NCBI GenBank assembly: GCA_000827265.1
Contig: KN834749.1
Span: 1,291,500 to 1,355,499, forward strand
From: Collybiopsis luxurians FD-317 M1
Lineage: Eukaryota > Basidiomycota > Agaricomycetes > Agaricales > Omphalotaceae
Reading direction: 5' to 3'
DNA length: 64,000 nucleotides
The notes under the pieces are model-generated. The model was given only the letters and a program-made list of their open reading frames with translations, searched no databases and was not told where the DNA came from. Both the position numbers and the translations under genes were made by a program. Below are positions 1 to 9,269 of this stretch, piece by piece. The stretch's first letter is position 1. Every line of letters starts with the position of its first letter.

Positions 1-1
1 G

Positions 2-738
2 TTGGATTTACTCATTTGCTGGAAAATATCATCCGAACATCACACCGGAAACTTCCTTGTTTCCGGTTTGAATCTAGGAGCCACCCATTCTCCTCTCCGT
101 AAGATTTTGGACGCGGCAGAGAATGCAAAAATCACTCGAACTATGTATGCAGAGACTCGGAGAGAGAAGGAGGAAGTCCTTCAGGGAATTCGAACCAGTG
201 AATGGAATCTGGAAATGAATCCTGTTCATGTTTTCGTCGATCGAATTTGTCATCTTGACCATGATTTCACCGAAGGGTCAGTTCAACTCATTCTTCTCGT
301 ACAAATTTCTGACAATCTGTAGGCCTTGTCGGGCGCGTATAAATATCACCTTGAGGAACTATTCTACGACGTTAAGGTCAAAGGTCATTTTGTCATTGAA
401 CAATGAAGTTTCTGATACACCGTCGTCGTGAGTGTGCTTCATTCTTTTGCCAGTCCTATCCTCACTTGAACGTGAACAGTGATGTTCATCCTGTGGTTTA
501 TTGTGGGCAACTGACATATCGGGCAATTCTCGAGCCCACACAATATGCAACTTTTTCTGCATTTGCTTGGATTAGCAGACCAGGAACCTATGCCCTTGGG
601 GCCTGGCGGACGGAAATAGAAGTGCTCGAAACTAAAACCCCCAACATAGAACATGTACGCCACCGATATTCACAGGAGCCGTCGCAGGACGATAGTCCTC
701 TAATCACTGTATCCCATGTACGAAGAACATTAAAGTAG
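2..738 (+). CDS. C-terminal part of a possible TRAPP-complex (Trs85/TRAPPC8-like) trafficking protein, 5' truncated
   Basis: Reading enters from the left edge, so only the C-terminal exons are present. The frame opens at base 2 without a true ATG (the first codon is TTG) and is carried by several exons: roughly 2-270, 313-430 and 460-738, ending in TAG at 736-738. The last exon holds a beta-rich stretch (HPVVYCGQLTYRAIL, then ISRPGTYALGAWRTEIEVL) of the immunoglobulin-like type found at the C-terminus of large trafficking subunits such as TRAPPC8/Trs85. That match rests on my memory of the family and is weak. What is directly seen is an open, intron-containing frame with no signal or membrane segment. 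It ends 60 bp from the stop of the convergent Mpv17-like gene. It could be another large beta-sandwich protein; profile search of the full gene would settle it. Confidence 0.45.
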
Positions 739-798
739 ATGTTTTACATATGATGGTGTAAATCCATATAACGTAACTCGCCTGCTACATGTTACAGT

Positions 799-1659
799 CT
801 ACTTGGCTTTGTCATGTTCTTCCTTCTCCTTCTGGATGCGAAGTTTCTTCACCCGGAAATTAAAATAAGTCTGTCAATAGGTGAGAGAGGCATTGAGACA
901 GTTGAGGATAAGCTCACTCCAAGTAGGAATTGGATTGCATTGAAAAAGGGCACCCATAGCTGCGAAGAGGTTAATATCCGCAGTATGTGTATTCAGAATC
1001 ATGACTGACGTGGAGGGGTATGTAGTTTTGAGCTATCGTCATCGACAATGGAGATACAATCCAAGACACTCGAATTACCGACCAGAAACCAGCCTGAACA
1101 GTTTTGACAATGTCGTTAACAGACTTGGCACCACTGATAACCGCCATGGATGCCAGATAGGCTGATGCAGTTATTGGGGAAACTAGCAAGTTAGATGTAA
1201 GAATTTGAGCGATCTTTGCTCTCGTGCCAGTCTTTCCAGCGAAGGCCTTTTGGAGAGCTCCAACGAGAAAATGTCCTAGAGGTGCTGAGATGAGAAAGCC
1301 ATATATCTGCCAAGAGGTTACTACGTATTGTGTATTAGAAGCTTGCTCGCGTCAAAGACTCACGGCCATTTTGAGAGCTCGCGAATCAATATGATAGTTC
1401 GCCAATAATTTATAGTAGAAAGGATAATTCTTGGGCAATTTCTGGGCTGGTAATCCAGCAAGGTTGCTCCCCAAAACTTCTTGCAAAAAGCATAGCTGCA
1501 TTCATTGCATTATCAGGTCAATGCACGCACAAGAAGAAGAAGAAGAGGAGCTACAAAGGCTGTTGTAATTGCTTTCGTTCGAAGAGGGTGAGTAGCCAGA
1601 TTGTTCAGGTATTTGGCTAGCAGGGGGTGGGGAGCTTTACTCAATACTGGAGAACTCAT
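799..1659 (-). CDS. Mpv17/PMP22-family membrane protein
   Basis: Small four-helix integral membrane protein of the Mpv17/PMP22/Sym1 family, found in mitochondrial inner or peroxisomal membranes and thought to form or regulate pores. ATG at 1659-1657 opens with MSSPVLSKAPHPLLAKYL, followed by NNLATHPLRTKAITT, the usual family start (a short amphipathic lead, then xxHPLxTKxxT). The frame then passes through about four introns. Hallmark segments are FLISAPLGHFLVGALQKAF in the middle and GFWSVIRVSW plus LWVPFFNAIQFLLGTYFNFR near the end. The basic, charged C-terminus (VKKLRIQKEKEEHDKAK) stops with TAG at 801-799. I cannot tell peroxisomal from mitochondrial location from sequence alone; the long basic tail is more like the peroxisomal PMP22 branch. 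The start lies 185 bp downstream of the YHM2 stop on the same strand. Confidence 0.85.
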
Positions 1660-1844
1660 CGTGGCAGCTGGCTAAGACGGGTCGCGGCAATCAATAACCG
1701 GAGGTAACATTAAGTAGACAAGGTATAAGATACAATTCTATCTATGGAAACCCGGAAGCTAATCAATTCAACCAAGAGCCATCTTACTTTTGCTGACCTT
1801 TGACCCTGCGTAGAAATGGTTATTTGAGCGGCTCCCAACTTCAA

Positions 1845-3284
1845 TCAGGCAAGGACGTACCAAGCCTTAACGTAATCCGCCAAAGAGACCATGCAAATCG
1901 TTTGCCAGATACCCAGCCCAATTCGAGGGGTGACTCCTCTATAAAGACCCTTAAAACCGTTTGCCTTGTAGATATAAGTGAACGTCGACCAGATCGTTAG
2001 CTTGGCCGGCCGGTTAACATCGGCGGCCGCATTTTTGGACATGGATTGCATCTGCAAAGATGATAATGATGAGCAAAAGTTAATAGTCAGGACGAAGAGA
2101 CTCGCCTCTACTCGGATAACCTCTATGGGCTGATTCCATGTTGCCAGAGCTCCACCTATAGACGATGCCAGGATCTTGTCCATAGCACCCAATTTGTCCT
2201 CTTCAGTCTTACCGCGAAGTTTGCGGATACTTGTCTCGGCCAGACGAGCAAAACCCATTCTGGGTATATTCTAAACACGACGTTACACAGCTCAAGAGAT
2301 CAAAGAATACGTACCGAGAACCCCAGTTCGTGCATTGACGAACAGCAACCGCATTAACACCCTTGTTCACACCAGCAAGACCTTCTTTGCGATAAATCTC
2401 GGCGAAGAGGGCCCAAGTTGAAGGCGGTTTGACACCGGCAGCAGCGGTTTTTTGACGCGTAATTTCAGCGGTTTTCATGCACGTCGTGAAGCCTGTTCAC
2501 AGTAAGATAGTAAGCTGAAAGAAGATAAGGAAGATAAGAACATTCCCGAGGTCGAGCACACCGGCATAACAAAAACAGCAGACTCTTGAAAATAATATAC
2601 ATTTGAAAACTTACCCATTGTGGCATAAGCTTGAGCAACACCTCCTGTCATTCCACCCAAAAGTCCGGCGAAGGCAGGACTGACACCCATCGCAAGGGAC
2701 CCAGTTTCAACTTCTGAAGCTGTAAACATGAGTACACCACCCTTGGTGGAAGCCTCGATCCAGGCCTGGAGGGGTGACCTCAGATAAGAGAAACTATCAG
2801 ACATTTTACGTGACTGCATACCCAGGGAATCAACCCTTGAAAGAATCCAGCGGTCCCTCCTCGAGACCAAACTGTTCTGCAAGCTTGCCACATGGTCTGA
2901 GACCGGTTTGCGGCCATCTGGGTTTTAAGAACCTCCAACGGTTGACCTAGGGTAGTAACCTAGTACAAGCACTTATTAAACCGACACACACCCAGCAATA
3001 CCGTATAAATTACTTGCCTCCTACAGGAAAAGTGAGTTAGTTCTCGACGGAGGAAAAACACGAATTGGAATTTCACCCACGAACTGTTTTGCCAAAAAAT
3101 GATGGAAAAAGGCACGAAAAAGTGAGAGCGTTGGTCAACGACGCGTAGGATTCACGTACCATGTTCATTATAGCACCTAAGACGTGGCATTGAGCTAGGA
3201 AGACAAAGTGAACGAAATGTTCTTACCGACGGCAATGTTGGACCAATTTACGCCCTTTTGACCAGGTTCCTTCTGAATTGCCAT
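1845..3284 (-). CDS. YHM2: Mitochondrial citrate/2-oxoglutarate carrier YHM2
   Basis: Mitochondrial carrier family member that exchanges citrate for 2-oxoglutarate across the inner membrane, exporting citrate for cytosolic acetyl-CoA and NADPH; yeast Yhm2 is also reported to bind mtDNA. The start ATG is 3284-3282 ([20 protein letters not shown]). The sequence follows yeast Yhm2 closely: [20 protein letters not shown], then [61 protein letters not shown] and [15 protein letters not shown]. The Px(D/E)xx(K/R)-like carrier signatures appear as QPLEVLKTQ and QPIEVIRVE. The C-terminus ends at 1845. The N-terminal exons are exceptionally small: 3160-3176 (17 nt), 3081-3083 (3 nt) and 3018-3020 (3 nt), needed to spell the conserved N-M-F-E-V-T-T-L-G-Q join (see findings). 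Family assignment is very secure; the micro-exon model is inferred. Confidence 0.95.
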
Positions 3285-3924
3285 CGTAGAGACCAGTACC
3301 GATGAAGAACAATGGGTAGGAGAGGGCGAAGGTAGGAGAGGGAGATAGAGAGGGAACAAACGATATTTCCCCAATGATTTATTCCGTGTGAACCTGGCGC
3401 TTAAACTTACGCGGTTCCCTGTCAGTCGCTTCATTCGTTCACATTACTTTCAGTCTCATTCGCTGTATACGGCGCGCATGTAAAAAAGATACTACTCAGT
3501 GCCCGAAACCCATGGACAATTTTCCAGACTACTGCAAACCATCCAAAACTAACTTTTGCAAAGGACGGATTTTACCCTGCTTTTACCTTGGACCAACAGT
3601 CCTGGCCCACCCCAAAAGTCGGCCGATATGTATGTCCATACAATCTTTCAGCGCTTCGACCACAGCTTTCTACGTACATGAACCCTCAATGTGCAAAGCG
3701 CCTATTGAGGATAAGTTCTTGAAAGGGTATGAACATTTGCTATAGAAGAAGTAGCGTGATATCGGGAATAGTAAAGCATAGCTAGAAATCCAAATTTTAT
3801 TGTAAAAGTATGGCAGATTAATATAACATCCAGAATGAGGGAAGGGTATGGAAAACGATGGAGGGTACATATTGAATTCATCCCATTGTCGAAAGGTATC
3901 CATGAGGATGCTGCTGCGGGGTCA
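3285..3924. other. Intergenic region between YHM2 and the coiled-coil gene
   Basis: About 640 bp that must hold the YHM2 promoter (right after 3284) and the 3' untranslated region of the minus-strand coiled-coil gene (before 3925). Short open frames here on both strands show no family features or splice-supported extension. A CT-rich stretch on the minus strand around 3300-3360 is a plausible YHM2 leader. I see no repeat, RNA gene or mobile element. Confidence 0.5.
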
Positions 3925-6900
3925 TCAAGCCGCAACAGCCTGGGCATCTTTGAGTTTATTGTTTAGTTGCTCAAGTTCTTCTTGGAGCCTTGAAAACGAA
4001 TGTAAGTCAATGAAAGATTATGCGAGATTTAATATATATGATAAATGAGAGAATGAGAGGAAAAGGAATTAAACGAATGTGTAAATCACGACCAGCGCGA
4101 GCATACTTCCGATGAACCCTTTGAGACCAAAAAATTTGACATACCGAGCTATTTCCGCCTGATTATCTTCGGACTCCGTTTCGAGGAATTGTAGCTCCAT
4201 GCCTTTAGTTCTCACATTCTCCTCCGCTTTGCTCGCTTTGTCCAAAGCTATATCCAGCTCTTCTCTGATCGCCTTCATCTCCTTCTCGTGTTCAGCAATC
4301 AAATCATTCAACTTAAGATTGTGAGCCTCATGCATCTTCTGCAGATCCTCCTTCGACACACCAGGAGACTGCGGAGCAGCCGCTGCACCGTTACTTTTTG
4401 GGGCAGCTGTTTCCGCTTCGAGTGTGGCTCGGACTGTGGCCAGCTCACCCTCCAGATCAGATATCTTCATTAACAACTCGGACTTCTGGGTGGCCAGTGA
4501 TGAAAGCTCCGTATCGTGGGAGGATCGCAGGCTGGTAGTTTCTTCTGCCCTGGCTCTAGCGGCTTCCTCCAGTTCCTTGGTGTGATTAGTGGACATCGCA
4601 GTCATGGAATGTTTCGTTAAAGCTAGCTGATCAGTGACCGCAGAGAGATCATCCTTCGCGTTAGAAAGCTCTTGAGCCAGGCGAGCGATTTCAGCACTCA
4701 ATTCCGGCGAAGTATCCGAGCGAGCTTCTCCGGCTGCACGAGCAGCATCCCGTTGGGCAGTCAAGTTGTCAATCTCCATTTTCGAAGCTTCTAGGGCAGC
4801 TTTAGATTTGGCCAAATCGTCTTGCGTCGCCTTCAATTCCAGGGACAATTTGCTGATCTGCTTTTCGAAACCCGAGGATTGTGACTCGAGGACTTCGGCA
4901 TGTTCAGCCCGTATGCTTTCCAAGTTCGACTCCTGATTAGTCTTCAACTGGTTGGCTGTCTGGTCGAATTCTTCTCGAACCGATGCAAGATCTTGTTTGT
5001 GGACTTCACCTGCCTCTGACTACCCACCGTACCCTAAAGTCAACTTGATACCATAAACAGAGAATCAACAGACAAACCTTGGCTCGCTGGAAAGCTTCTT
5101 CAAGCAGTTTATTTTGCTCATCCTTGACAGCATCGACCTTGGCATTATACTGAGCCTCTTGGCCCTTGAACAAACAAGTTTTCAGGCCGCAACTAATAGA
5201 ATGGATGAAGACATACCTCAAGCTCTGACGTGATCCGTTCTATCTCGGCTGACATTTCAGCCTGCTTGGTGAGATATTCTTGCTTGGCTTCTTGTAAAGC
5301 AGCAGAATGTGCTTCTGTTGCTGTGGCTGCATTACGCAGTGCTTGGTCATGGTCTTCCTTTGCTCGAGCGAGCTCGGCCTTGAGCTGTTCCAACTGTCCA
5401 GAAATCTCGGCTCGGGATTGAGCAGCAGCTTCAAGCGCGTTTTCGTGTGAAGTCTTAGTCTCCTCTGCTTGCGCATTGAGTACAGCTTCCTTAGCTTTAG
5501 CGTCGTCAATAACCTGCTGGGTAGCGGCGCGGGCCTTGGCTAGCTCCTCCTCAAGTCCTTTCGTCTTTTGTAAGGAAGATGATCGCTCTTCATCAGCAGT
5601 CTCTTGGCTTTCCTTTAGCTCGAGAATCTCGATCTCGAGCTCAGAAACTTTGTTCGCAGTCTCCTCTTTTTCAGCCTTCATCTCCGCTATCTGCGCCGAA
5701 AGTGCGTCCAAGCTGGCAGTCTTCTCCTTCAACTCCTCCTCAAGAGCGCGAGCCTTAGCTAAGGCCTCGTCCAAAGCAGTAGCGTGAGCGGCTCTCAGAG
5801 CAGTAATTTCTTCTTGGATAGTAGAAAAATCTGCCTGAGCTTTAAGGAGAGCCCCGTGCTCTACAGAAGCGGCGGTGGCTGCTTCAGAATCGGCTGCTGA
5901 TTGACTAGCTCTCAAGCTCTCTAGATTCTCCTTTATTGGGGCTAGTTCGTTTTCCAAAGCTTGGATCTGCTGCTGGAGAGTCGAAACGAGCTCCTTCTGC
6001 GTGGCTAGCGATGAACGGGTATCCTCGAGCTGTAAGAAAAACCACTGAATGACAGAAACAGAACATGTATGGACGATTGTACCTCTTGCTGGACAATGCG
6101 AAGGCGTGAAGTAGCCTCCTCCTGTTCAACTTGGAGTTTTGGAAGTGACTCTTGAGCTTCCTTCAACTGCATTTCGAGCTGTACTTTACTTCCTTCCAGT
6201 TGCGTAACGAGAGCAGCTTTGGCCTCAGTATCGGCATTTGCAGCTTCTAAATAAGCTTTGAGCTGTTTAACCTCAGTTTCAAGATCGGATACAGTGTCGC
6301 CCTTGGCTTTGAGTGCTTCCTCGCTCTCTTGAAGCTATGAACCGAAAGACTAGCTTAATAGAAGATACAAGATATAACAACCAAATGCACCTTGTTTTGT
6401 AACTCTTCCACTATCTTGCCATCATCACCTCGTACCTCTCGGATGGATGAAATGGATGGAGAAGATTTGGTGGTCTTTACTTGAGAGACTGAACTGGTCT
6501 TGGGGGCAACTTTAGAGGTAGCGGTTGGCTTGGTAGCGGTAGACGATGCAAGGCTCTGTCGAGAGGTTATGGATGAGCGTTTCGCAGCAACGTCTGATAC
6601 CGAAGCCCGTGGCCGAGTATTGGTCTCGGAGCCGGTTTTTACCTCGCCATTTGTCGGAGAAGCAACAGCACGCGTAGCAAACGGAGAAGCGCTAGGCTTT
6701 GCGCTCACAGATGAAGACAAGGTCGAGCGGGCTGCCGGAGGTTTAGACGAGGGAGCAAGAGACGCACGTCTAGCTGCCGTAGCACTAGACGCAGGAGTAG
6801 CCGCAGGCTTCGACATTGTTGGTTTAGCGGTTGTAGTACTTGGAGCAGCGGATGCACTGGTGGATTTCTTTAAAGCACCAGTAGCAGCGGGTCTAGTTGC

Positions 6901-7463
6901 AGTGGACGAGGACAACGGTGCTTTAGCCGGTACGGCCTTAGCAGTACCAGACCCGAAAGTTCCAGAATTGAGGATCTGAAATGAAGGTCACGTCAACGGC
7001 TATCTTTATGGAACACGTTGCACATCCATACTTTCTTAACAGAGGATGTCCCAGTCGGCGCTGAGCCGTTGGTTTTTGTACCGGGCTTTGCAGGTGATGG
7101 CATCTTTGGTTTTGCTGCGGGGCTGGGACCCTTCTGTTTATCTTTGGAGGATTCGGGAGAGATATCTGTAGTTGTGGGGACAGGAACAGGAACTTCGGGA
7201 GGAATATCTGGATGTCCCGAAGCATTTTCCGCAGACTCCTCAGCCGATTCAGCGGGGTCGTCAGACTTTTCAGTTGACTCGGGCATCACGTTGTCTGTAG
7301 GAGCTGCTGGAAAGGATAATAGTTAATGTGCCTCGTGTTGGCCATGATGAGTTCGATTTTTCTAACCTTCGGAAGCAGTTTCTACCTGATCCGTACTTCC
7401 AGCCACAAACTCGAGGTCTTTGTCGGACACAGAAGCCGTGCTCTGCACATCAGCTTCAGACAT
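3925..7463 (-). CDS. Long coiled-coil protein with disordered N-terminus and two possible C-termini
   Basis: Start ATG at 7463-7461 (MSEADVQSTASVSDKDLEF). The first third, encoded at about 6380-7463, is low complexity, rich in Ser, Ala, Pro, Thr and Lys, and predicted disordered. From about 6360 down to 4145 the protein is an almost unbroken heptad-rich coiled coil (for example LEEELKEKTASLDAL and KVSELEIEILELKE), carried by exons separated by short introns at about 6334-6390, 6025-6083, 5150-5220 and 5015-5080. The last intron, 3989-4144, has a clean GTATGT donor and a TTTTCAAG acceptor; splicing gives ARLQEELEQLNNKLKDAQ and a stop at 3927-3925. If that intron is retained, translation stops at 4069 after a hydrophobic segment. 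Similar agaricomycete proteins are, as I recall, labelled 'M protein repeat protein', which is not a function. Possible roles are a golgin-like tether or cytoskeletal scaffold, but neither is shown here. Confidence 0.8.
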
Positions 7464-7681
7464 TATACTGGGGATAAATAGAAGAGTAGAATGAAAGCGA
7501 GCTCAGTCTCGTCATAAAATTCAACCTGTGCGAAAACGCGTCCGACTCGGCGCGGCGGGGCGCGCGCTTCCGCAGCATGGAACTGAGTCCCTATGCTTAA
7601 GTCTATGTATATGTAAACTTATATACACGCGTGCTGGCATACAATGCAGTGGCTATTAATCGTACCAGCTACTGCTACAAA

Positions 7682-9192
7682 CTATACGAGGTCGGCAAAC
7701 AAGTTGAGAGCATTCAAAGCAGGTTCGAAGAGAGAGTTATGGTTGTAGCTTAATACGGCGACCTATGTTAATAAGGGTTAGTAAATACTATACTGAGTAA
7801 CTAGGTCACCTTACTCCTCCAGGTTCCACGTTAAAATGCGTACCAAGTCTTTAAAATAGTGAGTAATTGAACATGTAAAACTCTAAAATCTTCCTACCGA
7901 AGAGGAAATTGTATCCAGCGAGCAATCAAGACCCGGCTTTGGACGAATCATGAGAAATCCGAAAGCGGTGGTGGAACAGAAAATTTACGAGAGATGACCA
8001 TGAGCAACGATAACGACGTCCCGCGTATTTAAACCCTCTAAAAAAAGATATATGTAGAGGTTAATCGCCGGCAAAAATTCTTCAACATACCTTCGTGGTA
8101 TTGCCTATGATATTCACGAACCTAGCCCTGGACATGAGCAGACATTGAAGAATTATATACACGTGTGCGTACACTGGCTATAACTCCGTCTACACGTTTT
8201 TCCATCTCATCAACCGATTCTCCCCCGGGGCAGCTATACGGATGAATGATGAGTTTTTTAATGTTCTCCGCCACAGTATGCGTACCCATGTTCCCAGATT
8301 GACCAGTCAGAGCGTTTGGCTTTAATCTCAGATGAGAGCAAGCCCTCGTATTCACCTTGAAATGTCAATATAATGGGATATCGCGACAAAAAAACAACGG
8401 GAACTGACCGTAATCCCACTCCCGAACCTTCTCCGTCAAAATATGATGGGGGGTGTCGACGTGAGCAAAAAGGAGATGGAACGTCCTATGGGCCCTAAAG
8501 TATCTAAGCCAGGGAGTAGAAAGTAAGAGAGGATGACTTACCTTTGGCGGGGAGACACGAAGACCGTGCATAGGTTCTTAGGATCGATTGGTTCTATAAA
8601 CAGTTTGAGACTCAAAGGTCACACTGAATCGAGAGGTCGTATGTACTTCCTTCTCCAACTAGAACAGGCGCCTTCTCCTTCACTTGTTCCTCTCCTCTCG
8701 GAGTGAGTGCAATGTCAGTGCGACCGGTCTTGAGATCGAATTACATGAATATATGACCCAGAAAAGTTTTTACGCTAGACTAACATGTCTCCTAAGGTAG
8801 AAGTCAGCAAACACATTCTAGTCGTACGCACCAGGAGCAGTTTTGCAGGTCACCTAATAACCAGGAGCTTCACCTGGAAATAGAGAGCAAGAGATCCCCT
8901 TTGCCAAATCTGAATAATACCTCCTCAAAGGCATGCAACAAAGATCTCTTTGAGAAATGAATGAGATCACTTGCTCCTGATTCCAAGTGAGCTTCAAGAG
9001 AGTTCGAAGCACCTGGTTTTCGGTGACCTGGGAAATGCTCCCCGCGTCAAATAGACCGGACACGACAGACCCATTCAAAGACCATTCAGTTTCGCCTTGA
9101 TGAGAAGATCAGTTGATCATTAATTCTTTCAAGACCGAGTCTGGCTGCATACCATGGCGAATAACGAAAAGCCTGGGCATTGGGCGAGACAT
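7682..9192 (-). CDS. SHB17: Sedoheptulose-1,7-bisphosphatase (SHB17-type histidine phosphatase)
   Basis: Cytosolic histidine-phosphatase-fold enzyme that hydrolyses sedoheptulose 1,7-bisphosphate, feeding riboneogenesis. ATG at 9192-9190 gives MSRPMPRLFVIRHG, then GETEWSLNG-RH-TGRTDIALTPRGEE, with the RHGET phosphohistidine motif. Further conserved blocks are VFVSPRQRA (7 residues after an intron join), REWDYGEYEGL, GCPGGESVDEM, VVIVAHGHLSRVLIARW (second catalytic His) and HFNVEPGG, ending AVLSYNHNS and a TAG at 7684-7682. About ten exons are needed, including a 7-nt exon at 8785-8791 that supplies the RH of NGRHTGRTD. The intron before it (8792 to about 9069) is unusually long. The start codon is only 77 bp from that of the divergent VPS18. 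The family could also be annotated as a generic phosphoglycerate mutase, but the block order matches SHB17. Confidence 0.9.
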
Positions 9193-9269
9193 GGCGATAA
9201 GGATCTAGGACACCTAAGCGCTCGAATGGGCGTCAACGTGAGCGCGCTTAAACATTTCTCCGTACCCTC
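9193..9269. promoter_or_regulatory. Compact bidirectional promoter between SHB17 and VPS18
   Basis: Only 77 bp separate the two divergent start codons, so the promoters and 5' leaders of both genes must overlap here or extend into each other's first exons. No clear TATA box is seen. The assignment follows from gene layout, not from a recognised site. Confidence 0.5.

Noticed and set aside
5230..5787. Ser/Ala-rich open frames on the plus strand (5230-5421, 5476-5787)
   Set aside because: Antisense shadows of heptad-rich Glu/Ala/Lys coding sequence on the minus strand.
6500..6979. Open frame of 159 codons on the plus strand across the coiled-coil gene N-terminus
   Set aside because: It is the antisense of a low-complexity Ala/Ser/Thr/Pro exon whose minus frame joins properly to the coiled coil; no family features.
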